Shown here: positions 15,829-24,044 of the stretch, piece by piece
Position numbering within the stretch: the first letter of the stretch is position 1
Layout of the letters: the number at the start of each line of letters is the position of its first letter
Assembly (NCBI GenBank): GCA_934395135.1
Contig: CAKRRK010000012.1
Location: forward strand, 1-43,116
Length of the DNA stretch: 43,116 nt
Reading direction: 5' to 3'
Source: an uncultured Eubacteriales bacterium
Lineage (GTDB): Bacteria > Bacillota > Clostridia > Oscillospirales > Butyricicoccaceae
Translations under genes and position numbers: made by a program
The notes under the pieces: model-generated
Told to the model about the DNA's origin: nothing
What the model saw: only the letters and a program-made list of their open reading frames with translations
Database searches by the model: none

Positions 15829-18270
15829 TTATAAATCCTGTGGATTGATATCCGCATACAGCGTAACCCCCCGGTTCTCCCGGTCCGCGGAAAATTCCCG
15901 AAGCAGGCCGCCCACCAGTTCCCGGCGGCGTTTGCTCTCCGGACAACGCACAGACAGGTGATAACGGTATCGCCCTTTTAGTTTCAAGATGCCGGCCGGT
16001 GCAGGCCCCAGCACCGGATAGGAATAATCTGAAAACTGTCCGGCCATCAGGCTTTCCATTCGTCTTTTCAGCCGCATCAGGCAGGAAAGCACCTGGTGTT
16101 CTATTTCCCCGCCGGCAGTCAGCACCAAAATCTGCGCCGCCGGGGGATACAAAAGCGCCTGCCTTCGGACGATTTCACGGGCATAAAACGCTTCGTAATC
16201 CTGCCGCGCCGCCAAAAGAATCGTGTCATTTTCCGGGCTGTAGGTCTGTATTACCGCCCGTCCCGGGGTAAACCGCCGCCCGGCGCGGCCTACCACTTGG
16301 GTAAGCAGGGAAAAGGTCTTCTCTCTTGCCCGGTAGTCCTGCGTATACAGCGCCTGATCGGCGTCCAGCACGCCGACAAGAGTAACATTTTCAAAATCCA
16401 GTCCCTTTGTCACCATCTGCGTACCCAGGAGCACATCCGCCTTTCCGTTGGAAAATTGTGCAAACAACGTCTCATGGGAATGTTTCCCTGTCAGCGCATC
16501 CGCATCCATGCGCAGAATCCGGATGGACGGAAACAAGTCGTTCAGCTCCTCTTCCACCCGCTGGGTACCTGGCACCTCGGTCAAAATATGCCGGCTGCCG
16601 CACTGAGGGCAGACCGCCGGCAGCTTTGCAGATGCGCCGCAATAGTGACACATCAGCCGGCCGCTGACCGAATGATAGGTCATAGACACGCTGCATTTTT
16701 CACATTCCGGCGTCCAGCCGCATACGGCGCAGCCTACCTTTTTGCTGTGACCGCGGCGGTTTAAAAACAAAATGCTCTGTTTTCCCGCGTCCAGGTTATC
16801 CCGCAGCTGTTCCTGCAGCACCGGCCCGATAAGGCCGCCGTATCCATCCCGGAGAATCCCCCGCATGTCTGCCACCGTTACGGCGGGCAGGCGGCTGCCG
16901 ATATACCGCTCTTTCAGCGTGAACAGGGAATATTTTCCCATCTTCGCCCCATAATAACTCTCCACAGACGGCGTCGCTGAACCGAGCAGCACCAGACAGC
17001 GGTTTTGCACCGCCCGGTATTTTGCCACATCCCTGGCATGATACCGGGGTGTACAGTCGGATTTATAGGCGTCGTCCTGTTCTTCATCCAGGATGATGAC
17101 TCCCAGTTCCCGCACCGGCGCAAACACCGCCGATCGGGTGCCGACCACTACCTGTGCCGCGCCGGTTTTGATTTTTTTCCAGTTGTCGTACCGTTCTCCT
17201 ACCGAAAGGCCGGAATGCAGCACCGCGACCTCTGTTCCAAAATACGATACAAATTTCTCTATAAACTGCGGCGTAAGACCGATTTCCGGCACCAGCACAA
17301 TGGCGCCCTTTCCGGCCTTTCTCGCCGCTTGTATCAGCTTGATATAGACTTGGGTTTTTCCGCTGCCGGTCACGCCGAACAGCAGCGCCGCCGCCGGCGT
17401 TTGCGCGTGCAACAGGCCGCAAAGCCCGTCACAGACGGTTTTCTGCTCCGTTGTCAGATGGATGGGTGGTCCCGGCGGCACCATACTGTAGTCCGGTGTA
17501 CGGAATACCTCTTTGCGATAAGACCTAAGAATTCCGTTTTTTTCCATCGTTGCCAGCACGCTGTTTGACGCACCGGTCATATACGAAAGTTCCCGGCCGG
17601 TCATATCCCCCTCGCTGTTGAGCGTGCTCACAACGTCGATGCGCACATGGCTCCGTCCCTTTTCCGCCCGGGATGCCGCTTCTTCCAGCGGCATATTGAG
17701 AGCATACAGCTTCACCGTTTTGTCCCTGGCCTTCTGCCGGATACTGCTTTCCTTTCGCAGTACGCCGTTTCGGCAAAGGGCCTGCAGCGGCCTGGTCAGC
17801 GGCTGGTTTCCCAGCGCAAGCATCATATCCCGCACCAGAAGGGACTGCCCTTTCCCGGAAAACAACCCCACAATCGCCGCTTCTTCCGGCGAAAAAACGC
17901 CCTCTGCCGTTCCCGTCAGGGTATATGCTTCCCGCACGGCAAACCAAAGCCCCGCAGGCAGCATCGCTTTGACGCTGTCAAAAAACGTGCAAAACAGCCG
18001 TTCCCGCATATGCGCGGCAAGACGCAGCATAAATTCGTCCAGCACCGGCTCCTCATCCAGCACAAGGCGCAGCGCCTTCAGCCCATTGGTGTCCTGCCGG
18101 TGCTCTGTTTTGAGCACCACGCCCTCCGTCTCCACGTTGCCGCGGCCAAAAGGCACCAGCACCCGCATCCCCGGCTCGACCCGAACCTTTGGGGGAATTT
18201 TGTAATCATACAGCTTATCAATCGCATAAAGCGCCACATTGACAGCAACTTTACAGATATTTTCCGCCAT
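15829..18270 (-). CDS. priA: Primosomal protein N' (replication restart helicase PriA)
   Basis: An 813-residue 3'-5' DNA helicase that reloads the replisome at stalled forks. An N-terminal DNA-binding domain is followed by the Walker A loop GVTGSGKTQVYI, the helicase motifs LVPEIGLTPQ and GTRSAVFAP, a cysteine-rich zinc insert (CAVCGWTPECEKC... CHYCG... CPQCG) and the helicase half with GTQMVTKGLDF and QVVGRAGR. Motif II reads DEEQ where PriA usually has DEEH. An AAAAGGAGG site precedes the ATG. It lies between coaBC and def, the usual Firmicute order. Confidence 0.95.
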   Translation of the reverse strand: MAENICKVAVNVALYAIDKLYDYKIPPKVRVEPGMRVLVPFGRGNVETEGVVLKTEHRQDTNGLKALRLVLDEEPVLDEFMLRLAAHMRERLFCTFFDSVKAMLPAGLWFAVREAYTLTGTAEGVFSPEEAAIVGLFSGKGQSLLVRDMMLALGNQPLTRPLQALCRNGVLRKESSIRQKARDKTVKLYALNMPLEEAASRAEKGRSHVRIDVVSTLNSEGDMTGRELSYMTGASNSVLATMEKNGILRSYRKEVFRTPDYSMVPPGPPIHLTTEQKTVCDGLCGLLHAQTPAAALLFGVTGSGKTQVYIKLIQAARKAGKGAIVLVPEIGLTPQFIEKFVSYFGTEVAVLHSGLSVGERYDNWKKIKTGAAQVVVGTRSAVFAPVRELGVIILDEEQDDAYKSDCTPRYHARDVAKYRAVQNRCLVLLGSATPSVESYYGAKMGKYSLFTLKERYIGSRLPAVTVADMRGILRDGYGGLIGPVLQEQLRDNLDAGKQSILFLNRRGHSKKVGCAVCGWTPECEKCSVSMTYHSVSGRLMCHYCGASAKLPAVCPQCGSRHILTEVPGTQRVEEELNDLFPSIRILRMDADALTGKHSHETLFAQFSNGKADVLLGTQMVTKGLDFENVTLVGVLDADQALYTQDYRAREKTFSLLTQVVGRAGRRFTPGRAVIQTYSPENDTILLAARQDYEAFYAREIVRRQALLYPPAAQILVLTAGGEIEHQVLSCLMRLKRRMESLMAGQFSDYSYPVLGPAPAGILKLKGRYRYHLSVRCPESKRRRELVGGLLREFSADRENRGVTLYADINPQDL

Positions 18271-18282
18271 ATGATCCTCCTT

Positions 18283-19485
18283 TTATGATTTGTTCCGATG
18301 CAGGTCTGCAAGCCTGTCTAAAATAATATCCGCCACGCTGATTTTTTCCATCCGTTCCAGCGCCTCCCGGCGGCCGTCCCGATACAGCAGCGTCACCACA
18401 TTGGTGTCCGTGCCAAATCCCGCACCGGCGGTTTTCAAATTGTTCGCTACCATAACATCGCAGTTCTTCCTGCGAAGCTTTTTTTCGGAATTTTCAATCA
18501 TGTCCTTTGTTTCCATAGAAAATCCGCACAAAACCTGATGGTTTGGCTTGTTCTGTCCCAGCATCGACAAAATATCCGGATTCCGCTCCAGTTCCAGCGT
18601 CAAGATGCCGTCCTGCTTTTTGATCTTCTCCTCGCTTCGGGTTTTAGGCCGATAATCGCCCACTGCCGCCGCCTTAATGATAATATCCTGTTCTGTCTGC
18701 CGGCCGCAAACCTCCCGCATCATATCCTCCGCAGAAACAACATCCACCCGCCGGACTTCCAGCGGCGTTTTCAGCGCCGAAGGTCCTGTAACCAGCGTGA
18801 CCTCCGCCCCCCGGGCCGCCGCCCGGCCCGCCAGAGCATAGCCCATTTTCCCGGTGGAATGGTTCGTCAAAAACCGCACCGGATCCAACGCTTCCCGGGT
18901 AGGTCCCGCCGTCACCAGGACGCGCAGTCCTGCAAGATCCTTCGGTGTCAGCATCTCTTCGATCTTTGCTTCGATCTCCGCCACATCTGCAAGCTTTCCT
19001 TTTCCTGTGTCTCCGCAGGCCAGCCTGCCGGAGGCCGGTTCGACAAAGGAAACGCCTCGCGCTTTCAGGGTTCGGATGTTTTGCTGCACCGCCGGATTTT
19101 CATACATCGCCGTATTCATAGCCGGTGCGATGAGAACCGGCGCCCTGGTCGCAAGGGCTGTGGTGGTGAGCATATCGTCTGCAATCCCCGCGGCAAGTTT
19201 CCCAATGACATTGGCGGTCGCCGGAACAACGGCGAATACATCCGCCCGCTTAGCGATGGAAATATGTTCCACTTCAAAGGTGAAATCCCGGCGAAACATG
19301 TCCGAAACCGCCCGGTTTCCAGACAGCGTCTCCATCGTCAGCGGCGTGATAAATTCTGTTGCCGCCTTTGTCATCAGAACGATAACTTCCGCGCCTTTTT
19401 TCTTCAAGCGGGAGATAAGCTCCGCCGCCTTATAGGCCGCGATGCCGCCGGTGACCCCCAGCACAACCGTTTTTCCCTGGAGCAT
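18283..19485 (-). CDS. coaBC: Bifunctional phosphopantothenoylcysteine decarboxylase / phosphopantothenate-cysteine ligase
   Basis: CoaBC makes 4'-phosphopantetheine for coenzyme A in two steps. The N-terminal CoaC flavoprotein half shows LGVTGGIAAYKA, APAMNTAMY and the active-site Cys in GRLACGDTGKGKL. The C-terminal CoaB half begins near residue 185 with VLVTAGPTREALDPVRF and includes KAAAVGDYRPK. It has 400 residues. It starts 4 bases after the rpoZ stop with GGAG upstream. Confidence 0.95.
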   Translation of the reverse strand: MLQGKTVVLGVTGGIAAYKAAELISRLKKKGAEVIVLMTKAATEFITPLTMETLSGNRAVSDMFRRDFTFEVEHISIAKRADVFAVVPATANVIGKLAAGIADDMLTTTALATRAPVLIAPAMNTAMYENPAVQQNIRTLKARGVSFVEPASGRLACGDTGKGKLADVAEIEAKIEEMLTPKDLAGLRVLVTAGPTREALDPVRFLTNHSTGKMGYALAGRAAARGAEVTLVTGPSALKTPLEVRRVDVVSAEDMMREVCGRQTEQDIIIKAAAVGDYRPKTRSEEKIKKQDGILTLELERNPDILSMLGQNKPNHQVLCGFSMETKDMIENSEKKLRRKNCDVMVANNLKTAGAGFGTDTNVVTLLYRDGRREALERMEKISVADIILDRLADLHRNKS

Positions 19486-19489
19486 CGCT

Positions 19490-19768
19490 TTACTCCGCGT
19501 CTATGCCGCCGGCGCTGTCCTGGCGGAAAGACTCTCCGGCAAACTGTTCCAGGTCAATGGTTTTTTTCTCCGGCTTCGGGCCGGAACGGTATTCAATTTT
19601 TCCTTCTACAATTTCATCCAGCGCAAGCTTGACCGGCTTTTCCGCCAGACGCTCCTCGGTTTCTTCCGCCTCCTGCGCAATATCCCGCGCACGCTGCGCG
19701 GCAAGGTTTACCAGCAAATACCGGTTTCCTACTTTTTTCATCAATTCCTGCATCGATGGATTGAGCAT
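19490..19768 (-). CDS. rpoZ: RNA polymerase omega subunit
   Basis: A 92-residue subunit that helps assemble the beta' subunit into RNA polymerase. The family core LVNLAAQRARDIAQ and KPVKLALDEIVEGKI is clear. The Lys/Glu-rich C-terminal tail is variable in the family. It lies between gmk and coaBC, the conserved order in Firmicutes. Confidence 0.93.
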   Translation of the reverse strand: MLNPSMQELMKKVGNRYLLVNLAAQRARDIAQEAEETEERLAEKPVKLALDEIVEGKIEYRSGPKPEKKTIDLEQFAGESFRQDSAGGIDAE

Positions 19769-19775
19769 AGTATCA

Positions 19776-20363
19776 TTACCCCCGTATCATTTCAGTGTTT
19801 CGATAGAGCCGAACAATTTGTTCCAGTTCTTTCGCCGCTTTGTGTACTTCGTCATTGACGACCACATAATCAAAGCGGTCCATCTGTTCCATTTCCTCTT
19901 TGGCGGTCGTCAGCCGTTTTTGTATCTTTTCCAGGCTTTCCGTCCCCCGCCCCACAAGCCGCCGTTCCAGTTCTTCAAAACTGGGCGGCGCAATAAAGAT
20001 GAGCACTGCATCCGGCCGCTTTTGCTGCACCTGCAGCGCGCCTTTGACCTCGATTTCCAAAATCACATCCCGTCCAAGCGCCAGATTTTCCTCTACCGGC
20101 CGCGCCAGCGTGCCGTAAAAGTTTTCCACATACTGGGCATGTTCCAAAAAATTCCCTTCCGCGATTCCCGCTTCAAACTCCTCGCGGGTCAGAAAGTAGT
20201 AGTGCACGCCATGGACTTCGCCTTCCCGGGGCTGCCGGGTGGTGGCGGAGACTGACATCACCACATCCTCTAAGTCTTCCAAAACCTGGTGCAGTACCGT
20301 GCCTTTTCCCGTTCCGGACGGTCCGGTGACCACAAACAGTGTGCCCCTATTCATCTTCTTCAT
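19776..20363 (-). CDS. gmk: Guanylate kinase
   Basis: Gmk phosphorylates GMP to GDP. The P loop VTGPSGTGKGTVL, the GMP-binding ATTRQPREGEVHGVHYYF and the EIEVKGALQV segment are present. The start lies inside the last codons of remA. The ATG at 20363 with GGAG six bases upstream is chosen, and the ATG at 20354 is equally possible; upstream codons have no site. It has 195 residues. Confidence 0.95.
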   Translation of the reverse strand: MKKMNRGTLFVVTGPSGTGKGTVLHQVLEDLEDVVMSVSATTRQPREGEVHGVHYYFLTREEFEAGIAEGNFLEHAQYVENFYGTLARPVEENLALGRDVILEIEVKGALQVQQKRPDAVLIFIAPPSFEELERRLVGRGTESLEKIQKRLTTAKEEMEQMDRFDYVVVNDEVHKAAKELEQIVRLYRNTEMIRG

Positions 20364-20613
20364 CCTCTTCTCCGTCGTCACGGCTTTCCAGTCTGCCCGC
20401 CACCGTCTCTGGCTGGATGGCAGACAGTATCACATGGTCACTGTCGGTGATCAGCACCGCCCGCGTCCGCCGGCCGTAAGTCGCATCCACCAGCACGCCT
20501 TTGTCCCTTGCGTCCTGAATAATGCGCTTAATGGGCGCGGATTCCGGGCTTACAATGGCCACCAGCCGGTTGGCGGAAACCATATTGCCAAATCCTATGT
20601 TAATTAATTTCAT
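20347..20613 (-). CDS. remA: RemA-type regulator (DUF370)
   Basis: An 88-residue DNA-binding protein which in Bacillus subtilis activates matrix and osmoprotection genes by wrapping DNA around a ring. The family N-terminus MKLINIGFGNMVSANRLVAI and the IKRIIQDARD and YGRRTRAVLI segments are nearly canonical. The acidic C-terminal tail (DDGEEDEEDE) is an extra found in some Clostridia. It lies between yicC and gmk as in B. subtilis and overlaps the gmk start. Confidence 0.93.
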   Translation of the reverse strand: MKLINIGFGNMVSANRLVAIVSPESAPIKRIIQDARDKGVLVDATYGRRTRAVLITDSDHVILSAIQPETVAGRLESRDDGEEDEEDE

Positions 20614-20626
20614 GTCATTCCTACCT

Positions 20627-21502
20627 TTATTCGATGTTCTGCACCTGTTCTCTGATTTTTTCGATTTCCGCTTTAATGTCCACCACTTTTCCGGTCATTT
20701 CCAGATCGTTGGATTTCGAACCAATGGTGTTGGCTTCCCGGTTCATCTCCTGGATGAGAAAATCCAGCTTACGGCCGATGGCCGCCGGGCTGTTCAGCAT
20801 CGTATCCAGCTGGCGAAGGTGACTTTGCAGCCGCACAGTTTCCTCATCCACCGCAACTTTGTCTGCATACACCGCCGCTTCCAGAAGGATCCGCTGCGGA
20901 TCAATCCCCGCATTTTGGAGCACCTCCTGCATTTTAGCCGTGAGCTTTTCCCGGTATTCTGTTACCCGCTGAGGCGCTCTGACTTCTATTTCCCGCAGAA
21001 TCTGCTGGATGCGGTTTCCTCTGGACTGAATATCGTCCTTCATTTTGTCCCCTTCCGTCCGGCGCATCTGGTCAAACATCGCGATGGCTTCCTCCAACAC
21101 CGAAAGCACATCTCCTTTGATCTGTTCCGCATCCGCTTCCTCATGCTCTGTGGTCATCACATCCGGAAGGCGGGCAAAGCCCATCACGCCGATATCGTTG
21201 CTGAAGGGATACTTTTCCATCAGCTCCTGCAGCAGCGCATAATAGTTGTCCGCAACGCTTTCGTTTAACATAATTTTTACGTCTTTGGCCTGCACGGAAA
21301 CGACAGAGATAAATACATCAATTTTCCCCCGGACGATGCTTTGCCCTGCAAACTTTTTCACCGCGTCGTCCAAAAAACCGTAAATCTTCGGCGCTTTTAC
21401 CGAACAATCAAAATAGCGATGGTTCACCGATCGGATTTCCGCCGTAATCTCTCTGCCGTTTAACACTTGCCGCGCCCGGCCATATCCCGTCATACTTTTC
21501 AT
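20627..21502 (-). CDS. yicC: YicC/YloC family endoribonuclease
   Basis: A 291-residue RNase of the YicC family, implicated in small-RNA turnover and stationary-phase survival. The opening MKSMTGYGRA and the end VDIKAEIEKIREQVQNIE are diagnostic. The middle has RSVNHRYFD and the C-terminal domain RKLDFLIQEMNREANTIGSKS. The ATG at 21502 has GGAGGG eight bases upstream; the ATG two codons earlier lies too close to that site. It stands 13 bases before remA. Confidence 0.94.
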   Translation of the reverse strand: MKSMTGYGRARQVLNGREITAEIRSVNHRYFDCSVKAPKIYGFLDDAVKKFAGQSIVRGKIDVFISVVSVQAKDVKIMLNESVADNYYALLQELMEKYPFSNDIGVMGFARLPDVMTTEHEEADAEQIKGDVLSVLEEAIAMFDQMRRTEGDKMKDDIQSRGNRIQQILREIEVRAPQRVTEYREKLTAKMQEVLQNAGIDPQRILLEAAVYADKVAVDEETVRLQSHLRQLDTMLNSPAAIGRKLDFLIQEMNREANTIGSKSNDLEMTGKVVDIKAEIEKIREQVQNIE

Positions 21503-21562
21503 AGCCATACCCTCCGTTTTGTGCTTCCCCTTACAAAAGCACACTGTATTTTCTGCCCCGGT

Positions 21563-22072
21563 CTATCGCCGCAGGCGATTTTTTGCATAGAAAATGAGTT
21601 TGGAAAGGACCATGTCATAAAACACAAAAACAATATTTCCTGCCAGGATCACAAGATACGCATGGCTCATCAGCCGTTCCGGCAAAAGGGCCAGTACGCT
21701 TTCCGCTGTCTTCCACAAAACCAACAAGTCAATGTTGAAATAGGCGATTTTTAAGATCCAGCACACAGCCTGCCCAGGAATCCCTTCCACAAAATATTTC
21801 ACGATGGTATACGGTCCCAGCATCGCTGTATAAAACAGCGCCACATTTTTATCCGGCAGAAACAGCAGCGCAATCACAGCGGCCGCTGCAAAAACAAGGA
21901 CGCCGGCCCGCACCCTGCGCTGCGCAAACTCCAGCGCCGGAATTGCAGCCGCAAGGGCGCAAAGGCAAAGCTTGGCCGCCGGCAGAATCGCCCCCAGATA
22001 AAGCAGGAGAACGGACAATGCAACTAAAACGCCGCCGAAGGCAGCGTTTTGCGCTTTACTACGTTTCTTCAT
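21563..22072 (-). CDS. Hypothetical multi-spanning membrane protein
   Basis: A 169-residue protein with a short basic N-terminus (MKKRSKAQ) and four to five hydrophobic segments: about 12-33, 35-50, 55-75, 80-100 and 137-160. No catalytic motif was recognised. It vaguely recalls small substrate-binding membrane subunits or YybS-like proteins, but this is not strong enough for a name. It follows the DnaJ-like gene by 6 bases and precedes yicC, so it is in the same transcript. Confidence 0.75.
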   Translation of the reverse strand: MKKRSKAQNAAFGGVLVALSVLLLYLGAILPAAKLCLCALAAAIPALEFAQRRVRAGVLVFAAAAVIALLFLPDKNVALFYTAMLGPYTIVKYFVEGIPGQAVCWILKIAYFNIDLLVLWKTAESVLALLPERLMSHAYLVILAGNIVFVFYDMVLSKLIFYAKNRLRR

Positions 22073-22078
22073 TTGCCT

Positions 22079-22654
22079 TTAACAGCCTCCCGCCATACAA
22101 TCGCAGCAAAGGTTGCAGATGAGACAGGTCGTACACATGCTGCACAGGTTCTGATTGTCCATAGGCCGATAGCCGCCGTATCCGCCGTTCATACTGGTCA
22201 TCCGCACTGCATTTTGGTATTCCGGATTGTTCGGATCCATAGACAGAGCCATTTGAAACGAGCTGCCAGCTTCGTCAAACCACCCCTTGCGATAATAGAC
22301 GCTGCCCATTAAAAAATGCCATTCCGCATCCCGTGTGGTCATTTTGGAAAGAAGATCCTCTGCCATGCCGATGTTGCCGGCGTTGATATACGACCGAATG
22401 CGGGCGTACTCCGGATTGGCGGTTCGCCGCTGTCCGTTCTGCCCCGCCGCGCCGCCGGCGCTGTTGCCGCTGCGCTCCTGCATAATCTGATCGTACGCCT
22501 GATTGATTTCTTTCATCTTCTCCGCCGCAAGATCTGCCAGAGGGCTATTCGCATAGTTATCGGGATGGTACTTTCTGGCAAGTTCCCGGTAAGCCCGCTT
22601 AATATCGTTGTCCGAAGTCTGCGGCGTCACGCCAAGCACTTTATATGGATCCAT
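22079..22654 (-). CDS. DnaJ-domain protein with TPR-like repeat and Cys-rich tail
   Basis: A 191-residue co-chaperone-like protein. The J domain (about 1-65) has the HPD tripeptide in KYHPDNYAN, which stimulates DnaK ATPase in the family. A Gly/Asn linker follows, then a TPR-like helical pair (about 95-155: EWHFLMGSVYYRKGWFDEAG, ALSMDPNNPEY). The last 21 residues hold eight cysteines in CxxC pairs, which suggests a metal or zinc knuckle or disulfides. The start at 22654 has GGAGGAAG upstream and lies 14 bases inside the previous gene. A substrate is unknown. Confidence 0.88.
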   Translation of the reverse strand: MDPYKVLGVTPQTSDNDIKRAYRELARKYHPDNYANSPLADLAAEKMKEINQAYDQIMQERSGNSAGGAAGQNGQRRTANPEYARIRSYINAGNIGMAEDLLSKMTTRDAEWHFLMGSVYYRKGWFDEAGSSFQMALSMDPNNPEYQNAVRMTSMNGGYGGYRPMDNQNLCSMCTTCLICNLCCDCMAGGC

Positions 22655-23525
22655 ATCGTATTCTTCCTCCATTGTTTGTATAAGTCCCGTCCAGCACCTG
22701 TTTCAGCACCACAGGCATTCCCATACACAGAATATTTTCGATAATGCCTTTGTCCCGTTTCACATCCAACAGCGAAAACGCATGGTATGACGCCGCCAGG
22801 GACTGTGTCAGCGTATGCGCGATTTCCTCCCGCACATCGGACAAATCCGGCGTTTCCAGCCGGTAACGAAGCCGCACCGGATTGTAATTGCCGCTTTCAA
22901 AATCTTCTTTCAGATCATAACAGGCGTCAATGAGGTAAATAAACCGGCCGGTATGGTAAAACATTTCCCGCAGCACCCGTTCCGTACGGTCATTGGTCTG
23001 CGGAACGGCGCTTTCCAGAATTTTTCCAAACGTATCCGCCGGCCGGTCGACGGAGGCCGCCTGCTCCTCCTCGATGCCGGAAAGCTTCGCCAGATTTTCT
23101 CCCACGCATTGGTCAAACGCCGGCAGCACCGACCGGGCCTTTTTGTATCCGCCCGTCATCCAAAGACGCAGTATTCTTGCCGCGAGTTTTTTCCATCCGG
23201 TTTCATCCCGGATATTGTCCTCCAGTTTTCGGTACGTCAGGATAATGCTCACATCCGCCGCCCGGTCCACTGCGGCGCTGCTGCACAATACACATTTCTT
23301 TTTCAGCGGGGAAGCAATACAGCGCCTGCGGCATACAGCCCCTTCTTCCTCATAAGCCGATCCGAGGACTACCGCAAGATAGGTGCAGTCAAAACTCAAA
23401 AACATCGAGTAAAACGGACCATACCGCGACCGCAGAGAATGGCACAGACCACAGTAAACGCTTTGAAACCGTTCCAATTCCCGCAGCTTCAGTTCCGGCC
23501 GCAGCGGCCTTATAAACCCGAACAT
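22641..23525 (-). CDS. DUF5685 family protein
   Basis: A 294-residue mostly helical protein of unknown function, recognisable by its opening MFGFIRPLRPELK and SVYCGLCHSLR. Further cysteines occur in CRRRCIASPLKKKCVLCS, so a metal-binding N-terminal part is plausible. The C-terminal part is rich in Asp and aromatic residues (YLIDACYDLKEDFESGNYNP), loosely recalling helical enzymes that bind metal-diphosphate, but no function is claimed. It is the first gene of the run to 6.7 kb, with AGAGGAG before the ATG. Confidence 0.85.
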   Translation of the reverse strand: MFGFIRPLRPELKLRELERFQSVYCGLCHSLRSRYGPFYSMFLSFDCTYLAVVLGSAYEEEGAVCRRRCIASPLKKKCVLCSSAAVDRAADVSIILTYRKLEDNIRDETGWKKLAARILRLWMTGGYKKARSVLPAFDQCVGENLAKLSGIEEEQAASVDRPADTFGKILESAVPQTNDRTERVLREMFYHTGRFIYLIDACYDLKEDFESGNYNPVRLRYRLETPDLSDVREEIAHTLTQSLAASYHAFSLLDVKRDKGIIENILCMGMPVVLKQVLDGTYTNNGGRIRYGSI

Positions 23526-23570
23526 AAAATGGTACTCCTCTATCCGAATTTTCCTATCCTATAGCAAATA

Positions 23571-23599
23571 ATTTTATCTTATCTCCCTATAAAACACAA
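23571..23599 (-). promoter_or_regulatory. Promoter at the head of the DUF5685-DnaJ-yicC... operon
   Basis: On the minus strand TTGTGT (23599-23594) and TAAAAT (23576-23571) are separated by 17 bases. The start codon is at 23525. It lies in the only sizeable gap between 21.5 and 27.7 kb. Confidence 0.6.
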
Positions 23600-23608
23600 G
23601 ATTTTTTC

Positions 23609-23639
23609 GGAAATTGTTCAATTTTTCTTAACAATTTCC
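23609..23639. repeat. Inverted repeat at the end of the rseC-like gene
   Basis: The perfect 10-base arms GGAAATTGTT (23609-23618) and AACAATTTCC (23630-23639) flank an 11-base AT-rich loop and overlap the rseC-like stop codon. There is no T tail on either strand, so it is a weak terminator at best. Confidence 0.55.
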
Positions 23640-24031
23640 AGAAAAATCTCCTGCCGCGCCCCGACTCTGCGGCTCAATCGGCATGCAAACGCCACGCCGG
23701 CGGCAAAGAAAGCGCCGCCGCACACCGCGCCGAGGGCGCTGTTCTGAAAGACGGCGGCGCCCACGCCATACCCCGCAAACAACAGCAGAAGCGGCACAAG
23801 ATACGCCGCCGCGGCAAACGAAAACAGCCGCCGGTTTTCTCCTTCCACCAACACCGTATCTCCCGGAGAGGCACCGATAGGGTTTCTGGCCTTTGCCTCC
23901 ACTACCTGCTTTTCAAAACTGCATCCTCCTGCGCACTTTGCACAGTCGTTGCCGCAGGCCGACGCCCGCACCACCTGAACCAAAGCGATTCCATCCGGCA
24001 GAATTTGCTTCACAAACGCCCTTTGCTGCAT
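23618..24031 (-). CDS. RseC/SoxR-reducing-system-like membrane protein
   Basis: A 137-residue protein of the RseC/MucC family. A soluble N-terminal part carries the cysteine cluster C-x3-C-x2-C-x3-C (CGNDCAKCAGGC), likely an iron-sulfur or redox site, followed by a small beta domain and two membrane helices (about 75-93 and 97-117). In Proteobacteria RseC helps reduce SoxR or acts with Rnf; in Clostridia it is usually beside redox genes. Here it follows the FAD-dependent oxidoreductase by 13 bases, so a shared redox task is plausible. The ATG at 24031 has a GGGAG site. Confidence 0.85.
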   Translation of the reverse strand: MQQRAFVKQILPDGIALVQVVRASACGNDCAKCAGGCSFEKQVVEAKARNPIGASPGDTVLVEGENRRLFSFAAAAYLVPLLLLFAGYGVGAAVFQNSALGAVCGGAFFAAGVAFACRLSRRVGARQEIFLEIVKKN

Positions 24032-24044
24032 AAAAACGCTCCCT

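Noticed and set aside
18538..19632. A 364-codon plus-strand frame across coaBC and rpoZ
   Set aside because: It is antisense to CoaBC and RpoZ, both clear; no start signal.
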